Origin: Planctomycetota bacterium
GTDB taxonomy: Bacteria > Planctomycetota > B15-G4 > JADJEK01
Length of the DNA stretch: 62,865 nt
Direction: 5' to 3'
Assembly (NCBI GenBank): GCA_016213895.1
Contig: JACQZJ010000030.1
Location: 1-62,865 of the forward strand
Numbering within the stretch: the stretch's first letter is position 1; each line of letters starts with the position of its first letter. Shown here one piece after another: positions 7,057-15,809 of the stretch. Under the pieces are notes generated by a model, which worked only from the letters and a program-made list of their open reading frames with translations, had not been told where the DNA came from and did not search any database. The position numbers and the translations under genes were made by a program.

Positions 7057-10020
7057 CTATTGCCCGTCGTTCACGACGCCGGGTCGCCAGTCGCGGACCA
7101 GCACGGGCCGCAGCGTGAGGTCGCGGATCCCTCCCTCGGGCACGGTCAGCGAGGTGCAATACGTGGCACAGGTCTCGCGCGGGGCGTCCCAGACTTCGCA
7201 GATCACCTCGTAGTCGCCGGGCTTCAGGTTGTACGTTGTGAAGCGCGTCCCCTGCGGTCGCACGGAGTTGGTCCAGCCGGAGTCCTTCTGCCGGAAGTGC
7301 ACCCTGCCGAGATTGCTCGCGCCGATGCCCGGAATGATGACGGTGCCGCTCACCTCGGTCGCGGCAACGAGCTGGATCACGAGCGGCGGGGGCTCGCCTC
7401 CGTCTGGGACGCGGATCGGGCCGACCTGCTGGTCGACGTACTCATCGGTGAGCACGGCGACGGAGAAGTCCCCCGCCGGAAGCATGCCCACGCTGAACTG
7501 ACCGTCGCGATCCGTGGTAACGCGTTGCCAGCTGAAGGCCTCTGACTCCATGGGCGCGGTGGAGCGTATCGTCACCGCGGCCAGGGGAACGGGCGCGCCG
7601 TCCGCGCTGCGCACCACGCGTCCGGCCAGGCGACCGGTGCGGAGCTCGATGGGGAGGAAGCGTGTCTCCCCCTCGCGCACGAGGATCCTCCGGCTGTAGA
7701 AGCCGCCATTCAACGTGTGCCGCGGCTTCACTCCCCTCGGCGTGACGGTGACGATGACCGAGCCAGATTCGCCGATCGCGATCGCGCCGAGATCGAAGGC
7801 GCCCTCCCGGTCGGTGACCGTCCTCTTCGCGCACCAATCGCCCTCGTCATCCTTGCGGGTGTGTACCTCGGCTCCCTGCGCGGGCGCGCCGTTCAGCGTC
7901 ACCCTGCCGCTCAGCCAGGCCGACGGCCCGTCCGAGGGCGCGGTGAGATCGTCGATATCGACCTGGGTCTCCTCTCCCTCGACGACCGCGACGTCTACCT
8001 CCCGCTCGGGGTTGGAGGTGGCCAGGACCTCCGTAGCGATGCGCAGCACGCCGTGGTCGTGGGCGAAGCGGCGCAGCACGGCGATGCTGTACTTGCCGGG
8101 CTCGAGGCGTGCGAAGCGGAAGGCGCCCTCGAGGTCGGTCACGGCGAACCGGGGGAAAGCGAAGTCGGTCGTCCGGGTGAGGGCGATGAAGCGCGGCGCG
8201 TCGGGCGGACGCGCGCCGGCGCGCACGCGGCCGGCGATGGAGCCGCCCTGCGCCAGCGCGACGACCACCTCGTGGTCGCACGACTCGACCTCCTGGCTGT
8301 GCACGCCGTAGCCGGGGTGAGAGACCTTCAGGCGGCAGCCGTCCGCCTCGATCCCCTTCAGCTCGGCGTGCCCCTCCTCATCCGTGCCCGCGCTGGCCAC
8401 GGGAGAGAGGAAGTCGAGGAACTTCTTGGCGCGCGCGGACGCGGACACGCTGGCGAAGGGCACGGGCGCGCCGTCGCCCGCGGCCACGACGCGCCCGCGC
8501 AGCACGTGCGCTGCCTCCAGGGTGACCGTGACCTCCTTCGGTCCCTGGCTCAGGTCCACTTCCTCGGTCTTCACGGCGAAGCCCGGCGCCTTGATCAGCA
8601 CGCGGCAGCGCCCAGAGCCGATGCCCTTGATCTCCAGCGAGCCGTCTTCCAGGTGGGTCACGTTGGCGCGCAGGCACGGCAGGGCTCCTCCAAAGGCGGC
8701 GATGACGAAGGTCTCCTTCTGGAGATCGCTGAGCCGGATCTCGGGCCTGCGCACGACTTCGCCCTGCGGGTCGAGCACGGTGAGGTTCAGGTCGTACGCC
8801 GGTTCCAGGCGCAGGACCAACTCCTCGCCCCCCGGGAAGACTCCGCCCACGACCGTCCAGTCGAGCGCGCCAACGCGCCGCGCGGCCACGTAGTGCTCGC
8901 GATCCGCAACGCCCGCGGCCAGGAAGCGGCCGTCGGCGCCGGTAGTGCCCGCGGGCCGCGTGAAGGCGATCTCCGCCAGGGGGGCGCCCGGGCCGATCAT
9001 GATCTCGACGCCGGCCACGGGCACGCCTTCGCTGTCCTCGACGCGGCCGGAGAGCACGTCGCCCTCGTCGAGCACGAGGACGCCGATGTCGCGCGTCCCT
9101 CCCGCGCCGCCGGTCGGCAGCGGCCCCTTGACCAGGGTCACGAACTCGTCTTTGTCCACCAGCACCGTCACCAGTCCCTGCGGTACGCCGGCGAGCGTGA
9201 ACGAGCCATCCTCGGCGCTGTATGTCGTCGGGACGGGGAAGCGCTCGATCAGCTCTGCGATGCGCGGCGGGCAGCGGATCAGCTTCCAGCGGGATTGTGC
9301 GGCGTTCCGGCTTCCCGCCTCGAACAAGGCGCCGCCGTCCGGGCGCACCTCGGCGGCGCCGAACTGGAAGGCGATGGCCGGCAGGTCGGTCGCGCGCACC
9401 CGCGCGTCCGGCACCGGTGAGCCTGCGAGATCGACGACCCTACCGGTGAAGGTGACGTACGGCTCCAGCACGATGTCGCCGAGATCGCTCTCTTCCTCGC
9501 TGCGCGGGCTGATGTCCACGAAACGCAGTGTGGCGCGCGGCCCGCCGAGGTCGATGCAGAGACCGTGGATGCCGCGCGGGTGGAGCGCGGTGAAGCGGAA
9601 GCGGCCCCCTGCGTCGCTGCGCGTTCGGGCCCGGATGAAGCTCGGGGAGCCTTCTTCGCCGGCGAAGAGCGCCTGTGGGGCGAGGAGGATCTCCTCCATG
9701 GAGAGCGCGAGCAGCTCGACGCTCATGTCCGGGACGGGCGTCCCATCGTTCTCGACAAGGCGGCCGAAGATGCCTCCGAGCGCGGCGAGGAAGGAGGCCG
9801 GCAGCCACTCGGGCAAGGCCGTGTCCACGGCCGCTTCGGCGGCGCTGCGCTCGGCTATCGGACCGGCCGAGACTTCGACCGGCAGCGGCTCGGCCTCGAC
9901 CACGGCCGGCTTGACGCCCTCCGGCTCGCCCGTGCGCAGCAGGAGAAGGACCAGCGCGGCGAGCGCGAGCGCTGCCCCGCCCAGCACGAAGGGGACCAGG
10001 CGAGTCCCGGGGCTTTCCAT
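7057..10020 (-). CDS. anchored multi-module carboxypeptidase-regulatory-like protein, copy 2
   Basis: This 987-residue paralogue of the protein encoded at 3964-7005 has the same order of N-terminal anchor, acidic linker and tandem carboxypeptidase-regulatory-like modules. The two proteins match over their whole length. The largest differences are a shorter module near the C-terminus (it lacks an acidic insertion of about 25 residues) and a different last module. The start at 10020 (MESPGTRLVPFVLGG) aligns exactly with the start of copy 1; the frame is open further upstream, but that would break the alignment. It lies 51 bases upstream of copy 1 on the same strand. The pair is a tandem duplication, and nothing shows what either binds. 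Confidence 0.85.
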   Translation of the reverse strand: MESPGTRLVPFVLGGAALALAALVLLLLRTGEPEGVKPAVVEAEPLPVEVSAGPIAERSAAEAAVDTALPEWLPASFLAALGGIFGRLVENDGTPVPDMSVELLALSMEEILLAPQALFAGEEGSPSFIRARTRSDAGGRFRFTALHPRGIHGLCIDLGGPRATLRFVDISPRSEEESDLGDIVLEPYVTFTGRVVDLAGSPVPDARVRATDLPAIAFQFGAAEVRPDGGALFEAGSRNAAQSRWKLIRCPPRIAELIERFPVPTTYSAEDGSFTLAGVPQGLVTVLVDKDEFVTLVKGPLPTGGAGGTRDIGVLVLDEGDVLSGRVEDSEGVPVAGVEIMIGPGAPLAEIAFTRPAGTTGADGRFLAAGVADREHYVAARRVGALDWTVVGGVFPGGEELVLRLEPAYDLNLTVLDPQGEVVRRPEIRLSDLQKETFVIAAFGGALPCLRANVTHLEDGSLEIKGIGSGRCRVLIKAPGFAVKTEEVDLSQGPKEVTVTLEAAHVLRGRVVAAGDGAPVPFASVSASARAKKFLDFLSPVASAGTDEEGHAELKGIEADGCRLKVSHPGYGVHSQEVESCDHEVVVALAQGGSIAGRVRAGARPPDAPRFIALTRTTDFAFPRFAVTDLEGAFRFARLEPGKYSIAVLRRFAHDHGVLRIATEVLATSNPEREVDVAVVEGEETQVDIDDLTAPSDGPSAWLSGRVTLNGAPAQGAEVHTRKDDEGDWCAKRTVTDREGAFDLGAIAIGESGSVIVTVTPRGVKPRHTLNGGFYSRRILVREGETRFLPIELRTGRLAGRVVRSADGAPVPLAAVTIRSTAPMESEAFSWQRVTTDRDGQFSVGMLPAGDFSVAVLTDEYVDQQVGPIRVPDGGEPPPLVIQLVAATEVSGTVIIPGIGASNLGRVHFRQKDSGWTNSVRPQGTRFTTYNLKPGDYEVICEVWDAPRETCATYCTSLTVPEGGIRDLTLRPVLVRDWRPGVVNDGQ

Positions 10021-10027
10021 TCCGCCA

Positions 10028-10033
10028 ATCATA
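10028..10033 (-). promoter_or_regulatory. candidate -10 element 7 bases before the start codon
   Basis: TATGAT on the minus strand ends 7 bases before the ATG at 10020, the same spacing as TATAAT before the paralogous gene. The conservation between paralogues supports a role, but may only reflect the duplication. Confidence 0.3.
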
Positions 10034-10128
10034 GGGGCGTGGTGCAGTCCGCCCCTTGCTCGTCCTGATCCACGCGCCTGGCTGACCGGCCCTGTAGAAT
10101 CCGCGTCCACCTGCCAGCGGAGGGGCTC

Positions 10129-10710
10129 ATGCGCGCACTCGTCGTTCTTCTCGGCTTTCTTGCCGCGATCTCGATCGTGACCTTGCTCGTCGTGACGCTG
10201 GGCTCAGACGATGGTGGACCCGCGTTCGAGTCCAGCGGCACGGACCTCGCGGAGCTGCGGCAGTCCATCGACTCCCTGCGCCAGAGCATTGACAGGCTTT
10301 CGCAGCTCCTGGTCGATCGCCCGGAACCGGCTGTTCCGGGGCAAGGGACCGCGGCGCCCGCGCCGGCGATCAGCGGGCCGGAGCTGCGAGAAGTCGTCGC
10401 GGACTCGGTGAGGCAGGCGCTGCAGGAGGCGCCGATCGGCCCTGCCGCACCGCGGCTGGACGCAGCGGCGCTGCGCGCGTTGTACGAGGAGAAGCGGGGC
10501 CAGACCTCGGTCTCGCCGCGCACGCTCGGCGCCACCCGTGACGCGGCCGAACGTGAGCTGCTCCTGCTCGACTACTCCGCAGTGCTGCAGAAACTCGGTG
10601 TCCCGATGTCGATCAGCGGGGATGAGACTGGGGGCGTGAGGTGGTGGTACGAGGGCGGCACCGTCTACTTCCATGATGGACTCGTGATCGGATTGTCCGG
10701 GTGGCGCTAG
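10129..10710 (+). CDS. hypothetical anchored coiled-coil protein
   Basis: This 193-residue protein has an N-terminal membrane segment (residues 3-23), a heptad-rich stretch (LAELRQSIDSLRQSIDRL, about residues 42-60), a Pro/Ala-rich linker and a small C-terminal domain ending in GGTVYFHDGLVIGLSGWR. No family is recognised. The ATG has a good ribosome binding site (GCGGAGGGG). TAGAAT at 10095-10100 could be a -10 box. Its TAG stop overlaps the stop of a decayed gene on the other strand within a shared CTAG. Confidence 0.65.
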   Translation: MRALVVLLGFLAAISIVTLLVVTLGSDDGGPAFESSGTDLAELRQSIDSLRQSIDRLSQLLVDRPEPAVPGQGTAAPAPAISGPELREVVADSVRQALQEAPIGPAAPRLDAAALRALYEEKRGQTSVSPRTLGATRDAAERELLLLDYSAVLQKLGVPMSISGDETGGVRWWYEGGTVYFHDGLVIGLSGWR

Positions 10711-10841
10711 CGCCGCAGCGCGCCGGCCCGCGCATCGAGGAACTCGAACGCGGCGGGCAGGGCGTCCTGCACCACGAAGAGGTGCTCGGTCGCCGGAACC
10801 TCGAGCGAGTGGACGTCTCCGGGCGGCTGCCGGCGATGAGC
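10707..10841 (-). pseudogene. alpha/beta-hydrolase-like C-terminal remnant
   Basis: The minus strand reads VPATEHLFVVQDALPAAFEF and then LDARAGALRR before a stop. This resembles the last catalytic-His segment of alpha/beta hydrolases of the dienelactone or prolyl-oligopeptidase type (GA-x-H-x-F... followed by a helix). The frame loses any likeness within about 45 codons upstream and has no start, so this is taken as a 3' remnant. Its stop shares bases with the stop of the convergent plus-strand gene. Confidence 0.4.
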
Positions 10842-10964
10842 GCGCCGGTGCCAGCATCGGCCGCGCGCCTCGCATCGCAGGCTGGCGCCCGCAACCTAAC
10901 TTCAGGACGGACGCCATGCCCAGGTTCTCATCCAGTCACGCCGACGGAGTCACTGGTGTTCCGA
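10842..10964. other. intergenic stretch, nothing recognised
   Basis: Part of a stretch of about 312 bases without an intact gene (10711-11022). Nothing was recognised between the hydrolase remnant and the palindromic element. Confidence 0.4.
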
Positions 10965-11025
10965 ACTCAAGCAATCCGCCTGAGAATCGTGAATCCCGGA
11001 TGAGCCTCTCCTGCGGAGAGGCTCA
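10965..11025 (-). repeat. 61-bp palindromic interspersed element, copy 1
   Basis: This element matches 45287-45347 in the opposite orientation, with equal length (61 bp) and differences only in a short central block. It contains a near-perfect hairpin at 11002-11024 (GAGCCTCTCC, TGC loop, GGAGAGGCTC) and a second weaker inverted pair (CTCAAGC ... GCCTGAG). The hairpin overlaps the stop codon of the M28 peptidase gene and could act as its terminator, although no T-run follows. Confidence 0.7.
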
Positions 11026-13419
11026 GCGCCACCTGCGTCCCGGCTGCTCGGCGCCGATGGCGCGCATGTTGCCGCCCGCGATGCCGCCCCAGTTGCGCCG
11101 CGTGCCGCAGATCTCGCGCGACGCCCAGCCCTTGCCGAGCAATCCGAGATAGAGCGGCTTGCGCGCGTCCTCCAGGCCCTCGACCGAGGTGAGCCACGCC
11201 ACGAGCAGCTCGCGCCGTCCGACGCGCTCCTTCAGGTCCTCGAGGCGCGCGATGAAGTCCTCCACCTGCTTGGGATCGAAGTCCACGCCGAGCAGCACGC
11301 TCTTCTCGACCACCAGGTCGGCGCGGGACTCGTCGACGTCGAACTTGCCGGTGACCAGGAAGGGCTTCTGCGCCGCCTGCAGGAAGTCGTCGAGGAGCGC
11401 CGCGCCGGGCGACTCGAGGTGCACGGCGATGCCGCGCCCCTCGAGCACGCCGAGCGCCGCCCTGCCGGCGTCGGTCAGCCTGCCCTCTCGCACCAGGAAG
11501 CCGTCGTCGCCGCGAACGTCGACCCGGCCGAAACCGAAGCAGCGCGAGGCCTTGTCCAGGAGCTGGGCGTCGCCCTCGAAGACCCTGAGGTCGGCGATGC
11601 CGCGCGCGACCGCCGGCTCCGGGCGCGCCGCCCGCGCTGGCCGCTCGCCCGCTTCAGCGCCGGGCTCAACGGGCGGGGCCTCGATGATCTCCACCGCGCG
11701 CGCCAGGATCTGCTCGCGCAGGGCCTCCTTGTTGGCCGCGTCGATCGTCAGGCGCTCCCAGGCGCTGTCCTTCAGGTCGGGATTGAAGTTGCTGATCTTC
11801 ACGCGCAGCGCGTCGTAGATGCGCTTGCGGTCCGCGAGGAGCAGCGGCTCCTGCGTCTCGCTGGCGAGGTTCATCACTCCCTGCGTCACGAACTGCGCCG
11901 TCCTCTGCAGCATCTGCGGGTCGAGGCGCGCGGCGTCGTCCTCGGGCTGGTGGTAATCGGGATGGTCGGCGCCGCCCTCGCCGATCAGCATGAGCGCCTC
12001 GATTCCCTGCACGATGAAGCCGGAGTGGTCGGAGCCGCCCGGCCCGCCCTCGCTCGGCGCCACGAGCTTCATGAGCTCCGGGTCCTGGCCGCGCTGGATC
12101 ACCTCCCAGATGGAGGGGAAGTTCAGGGCGCCCTCGGCCGCGAGCTTCTCGCCGCGGCCGACCATGTCGGGGTTGAAGCAGGCGACCACCCGGTCCATGG
12201 ACACGCCGTCGCACGGGTGGCTGGTGTAGTAGTTCGAGCCGAGCAGGCCCAGCTCCTCGCCGCACCAGCAGGCGAGGATGACGGTGCGCAGCGGCTGGAA
12301 GCCGCTCTCCTTGAGCGCGCGGCCCACCTCCAAGACCACGGTCACGCCCGAGACGTTGTCGTCCGCGCCGTTGTAGACGTAGCCGTCGCTCATGCCCACG
12401 TGGTCGAGGTGCGCGCCCACGAACACGTACTCGTTCTGCAGCGCGGGATCCACGCCCGGGATCCTGGCCAGGACGTTCGGCGCGCGGTTGTTCCCCTGCT
12501 CCTTGCCGTAGGTGATGGTCTGGTCGTATCCCTTGAGCCGCGCCAGGACGCCGGTCGCGCGCGAGCGCGCCTGCTTCGCCTCGATCTCGCGCCGCGACTC
12601 CTCCAGGCGCCGCGTGAAGCCGCGCGGCGATTCCTGCGGGTCGGTGCGCAGGATCTGGCGGAAGACGCGCTCGGCGATGGAGAAACACAGGAAGCCGCGC
12701 TCTGGCGCGAAGGCGTTCTCCTCCTCGCGCCACGGGCGGCGCGCGCGGCCGCCGCGCTCGGCCGAGGCCGCGGGGTCGTACACGAGCAGGGCCGCGGCGC
12801 CCTTGTCGTACGCGGCCCGCGCCTTGGCACGGAGCGTCGCGTGCTCGCGCCACTCGTCCTCGGCCTGCGCTTCCCTGCGCTCTCCGCGCCGCGCCGGCCA
12901 CTCGCGCGTCTCGAGCGCGTCGTGCGGCGATCCGGCGAGGACGAGGACGATCTTCCCGGCCGCGTCGAGGCCGGCGTACTCGTCCAGGCCCTTGTCGGGG
13001 GCCGCAATGCCGTAGCCAGCGAAGACGACCTCGGCCTCGACCGTCACGCCCGGCGTCGAGCCGGCGCGCAGGGCGAAGTCTTCGTCGTCGAGAAGGAACG
13101 CGCGCCCGGCCACGCTCAGCTCCGGCCTGCCGTCATGCCACTCGTAGCCCTCGACCTCGACCTGCTGGAAGTAGCTGCCGTCCTCTCCGGCGGGCACGAG
13201 GCCCCACTCGGCGAAGCGCGCCGCCACCCACTCCGCGGCCCGCTGATAGCCTTCCGTGCCGCTCTTGCGGCCCTGCATGTCGTCGGCGGCCAGGGCCGCC
13301 GCGTACTCCATCATGCGCGTCCCGCTGGCAAGCGGCCTGACGGCGTTCTCGCCCGCGGCGGGGAGAGAGGCGCAGGCGGCGAGGGAGGCGAGCAGCGCGG
13401 CGTGCAGCAGCAGGATCAT
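11023..13419 (-). CDS. M28-family metallopeptidase lipoprotein
   Basis: This 798-residue lipoprotein has the lipobox LAAC near residue 15. A protease-associated-like region (about residues 90-230) is followed by an M28 zinc aminopeptidase domain. The metal and catalytic motifs are all present: GAHLDHVG (His337, Asp339), NGADDNVSG, the EELG pair, NPDMVGR and GGSDHSGF. The C-terminal 250 residues are an extra domain with alternating helices and strands, ending in a basic tail. The start at 13419 follows AAGGAG at a good distance and gives a proper signal peptide; the frame is open upstream but antisense to the phosphoesterase gene. Likely role: extracytoplasmic peptide trimming. Confidence 0.88.
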   Translation of the reverse strand: MILLLHAALLASLAACASLPAAGENAVRPLASGTRMMEYAAALAADDMQGRKSGTEGYQRAAEWVAARFAEWGLVPAGEDGSYFQQVEVEGYEWHDGRPELSVAGRAFLLDDEDFALRAGSTPGVTVEAEVVFAGYGIAAPDKGLDEYAGLDAAGKIVLVLAGSPHDALETREWPARRGERREAQAEDEWREHATLRAKARAAYDKGAAALLVYDPAASAERGGRARRPWREEENAFAPERGFLCFSIAERVFRQILRTDPQESPRGFTRRLEESRREIEAKQARSRATGVLARLKGYDQTITYGKEQGNNRAPNVLARIPGVDPALQNEYVFVGAHLDHVGMSDGYVYNGADDNVSGVTVVLEVGRALKESGFQPLRTVILACWCGEELGLLGSNYYTSHPCDGVSMDRVVACFNPDMVGRGEKLAAEGALNFPSIWEVIQRGQDPELMKLVAPSEGGPGGSDHSGFIVQGIEALMLIGEGGADHPDYHQPEDDAARLDPQMLQRTAQFVTQGVMNLASETQEPLLLADRKRIYDALRVKISNFNPDLKDSAWERLTIDAANKEALREQILARAVEIIEAPPVEPGAEAGERPARAARPEPAVARGIADLRVFEGDAQLLDKASRCFGFGRVDVRGDDGFLVREGRLTDAGRAALGVLEGRGIAVHLESPGAALLDDFLQAAQKPFLVTGKFDVDESRADLVVEKSVLLGVDFDPKQVEDFIARLEDLKERVGRRELLVAWLTSVEGLEDARKPLYLGLLGKGWASREICGTRRNWGGIAGGNMRAIGAEQPGRRWR

Positions 13420-13496
13420 GGCGGCTCCTTGCGTGAAGGCGAGGCGCGCCCTCGCGGCGCGCGGGGCAGTGCGGCGCCGGCCTGACAATAGGACGA

Positions 13497-15701
13497 TCAG
13501 GGCAGCAGCGTCAACGGGAAGGGATTGCTGGCGAAGCAGGCCGTGCTGGCGGGCGGCGGGTCGAAGACGACGTAGGCGTGGCAGAGCGTCGTTCCCACGA
13601 AGCTCGCGGCCAGGCCGGGAGCGAGGTTCACCGCGGCGGCCGCGGCGCCGGCGCCGTCGAGAGCGCCGAAGGTGCTGGCGAAGACCGTGCTGTTCGCGGC
13701 TTGGATCGTCACCACCATGTACCAGTCCGGCACGAGCGGCAGCGTCAATGCGCCGAGCGGCAGGCCTGGCTCGGTGCCGCTCATCGAACCCACCAGGAAG
13801 TACGGCTTGCCCGCGTTCCCGGCGCCGGAGTCGAGGGCAAGGCTCTGCGTGCCGCCGGCGCTCACGGAGAGCGCGGTCGTGTCGCCGGTCAGGCCCTCGT
13901 TCGGGAAGGAGCGCAGCGTGAACTGGTCGAGGATCTGCCCCTGGTCGTCGAGGAAGACCGCGTCCAGGCGGTCGCCGTCGACGTCGAGCAGCGCCGAGCC
14001 GTAGCTGAGGCGCGAGAAGTGCATGGCCGGGTGGTTGAGCGGACCGGTCGAGAGCTTGCCGGAGCAGCCGACCACGGCGTGGACCGCGCCCGCGTGCGGC
14101 ACGGCCGCCTTGACGTACGGGCCGTCCGTGCCTTCCTTGCCGCCGCCGTCGTCCTTGAGGTGCGCGGGCGCGAACGTCGTCGAGTCGCCATAGTGGCCGT
14201 CGATGAAGTAGGAACGCTCGTAGGCGTGGCTGTGGCCGGTGAGCACCAGGTCGGCGCCGCCTGCCTCGAGCAGCGGCAGGAAGTTCTGGCGCATCTCGAT
14301 CATCGTCGTCTCGGTGTCCGAGTCGTGCGAGCCCTTGGAGTAGGGCGGGTGGTGCCAGAAGGCGATGATCCAGTGCTGAGCCGTCGCCGCGAGGTCCTGC
14401 TGCAGCCATGTCCACATCGGCCCGCCGGCCGTTCGGTCGGAGCCGGTCGAGTCCAGGCAGATGAAGTGCACGTTGGCGTGATCGAAGGAGAAGAAGGCCT
14501 CGGTGCCGGACGGCGTTCCGCCGGCCTCTCCCTGGGCGGGCAGGACGAAGATGCCGTAGTGCACGGCGGCGTCCTTCTCGTGATTGCCGCGCGTGGGCCA
14601 GAGAACGCTCTTTCTCAGCACCTGGGGGTACGTGTCGAACACCGCGGCCTGGTATTCGGAGTCCGAGCCGAGGAAGTAGGCGTTGTCGCCGAGCATGAGC
14701 CAGAGGTCGGTGGGCGTCGCCCCGGTGTATGCCAGGTAGGCGTCGCGCACGGCCGCGGCGTGCGAGTCGGCGGTGCCGGAGTCACCGAGCACCCAGACGC
14801 GCACGGGCTGCTCCGTGCCGGGCGGCGGCGCGGTCACGAAGCGGTGCTCGGCGTCGTCTCCGGCGAGCACCGTGCTGGTCGTGCCGACCGAGTAGTAGCA
14901 GACCGAGCCCGGGAGCAGCCCGGCAATGGCAATCTGGTGGTCGTTCTGCACCACGGGATCGTCGGCGAAGAGGTTCAGGCTGCCGGGCGCCGGGCCGTAG
15001 CGCACCCGGCCGCTGGTCGGCCCGTTGGTGCGCCAGCACACGGTCGCGCCCTGCGGCGTGCCGAGCTGGAGATACGGCGCGCGCGAGACCTTGAGGAGGG
15101 TCTCGCCGATCAGCTCGAGGTCGAAGCTGATGTCGTTGCTGGTGACGCTGGACTGGTGGACCTCGACGGCGAGGCAGTTCGCGCCCGCGACCAGCAGGCT
15201 CGGGCTCAGCGGGATGACCTTGAACATGTCCTCGGCTTCGCCGTCGATCGCGTGGGGCGCGAGCGTCTGGTAGTGGAACGCTCCCGCGGACATGTTGGCG
15301 CGCGCCGCCTCCACGCCGTTCATGTAGACGATGGCGCCGTCGTCCCGCAGCATGGAAAGCGCGAGGTTCAGGTACTGCGCGGGGTTGATAGCGGTGAAGG
15401 TGCAGCGGAAGTAGGTCGTGACGTACTTGCTCGACGGGTTCGGGCCGTAGCTCACCACCGTGGCCTCGTCGCCGTCGCCGTAGCCGAGCTGCGCCAGGCC
15501 GGAGGCCCAGGCAGCGTCGTTGAACGCGGGCGCGGTCCAGGCGGTGCCCTGGTTCGAGCCGTCGTCGAGGTACTTCCAGCGGGAGCCGCTGGGGAGCAGC
15601 ACGTCGTCGGCGCGCGCCGCGGGCAGCGCGGCGGCTGCTGCGAGCAGCGCCGCGCCTGCCGCGCCGCGGCCGCGCAGGGACGCGGTGAGCCATCGGGGCA
15701 T
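13497..15701 (-). CDS. secreted purple-acid-phosphatase-like metallophosphoesterase
   Basis: This 734-residue secreted protein starts with a signal peptide (about residues 1-32, ending ALPAARADD). An N-terminal beta-rich region (residues 35-190) and a Fn3-like purple acid phosphatase N-domain follow. The calcineurin-like phosphoesterase domain has all five motifs: GDSG (Asp307), GDNAYF, GNHE, FWHHPPYS and GHSHAYERS (His490). The last 170 residues are a beta-rich module ending FASNPFPLTLLP, a type of tail seen on exported planctomycete proteins. The start at 15701 gives the signal peptide. It probably hydrolyses phosphate esters outside the cytoplasm. Confidence 0.87.
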   Translation of the reverse strand: MPRWLTASLRGRGAAGAALLAAAAALPAARADDVLLPSGSRWKYLDDGSNQGTAWTAPAFNDAAWASGLAQLGYGDGDEATVVSYGPNPSSKYVTTYFRCTFTAINPAQYLNLALSMLRDDGAIVYMNGVEAARANMSAGAFHYQTLAPHAIDGEAEDMFKVIPLSPSLLVAGANCLAVEVHQSSVTSNDISFDLELIGETLLKVSRAPYLQLGTPQGATVCWRTNGPTSGRVRYGPAPGSLNLFADDPVVQNDHQIAIAGLLPGSVCYYSVGTTSTVLAGDDAEHRFVTAPPPGTEQPVRVWVLGDSGTADSHAAAVRDAYLAYTGATPTDLWLMLGDNAYFLGSDSEYQAAVFDTYPQVLRKSVLWPTRGNHEKDAAVHYGIFVLPAQGEAGGTPSGTEAFFSFDHANVHFICLDSTGSDRTAGGPMWTWLQQDLAATAQHWIIAFWHHPPYSKGSHDSDTETTMIEMRQNFLPLLEAGGADLVLTGHSHAYERSYFIDGHYGDSTTFAPAHLKDDGGGKEGTDGPYVKAAVPHAGAVHAVVGCSGKLSTGPLNHPAMHFSRLSYGSALLDVDGDRLDAVFLDDQGQILDQFTLRSFPNEGLTGDTTALSVSAGGTQSLALDSGAGNAGKPYFLVGSMSGTEPGLPLGALTLPLVPDWYMVVTIQAANSTVFASTFGALDGAGAAAAAVNLAPGLAASFVGTTLCHAYVVFDPPPASTACFASNPFPLTLLP

Positions 15702-15809
15702 GGGGTGCCTCTGCCGGAGTTGCCGAAGGGACGATCCTGACGCCTGGATTCTACCCGGCGCGCGCGGCCGCGGCGGGCGCATGTTCAGGCGTGCGCCGCT
15801 CCGTCTTGC

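Noticed and set aside
4108-7545. A plus-strand open frame of 1,145 codons
   Set aside because: It is antisense to the regulatory-like-module genes, is rich in His/Arg/Ala/Gly without any domain pattern, and is explained by the strong GC bias at third codon positions.
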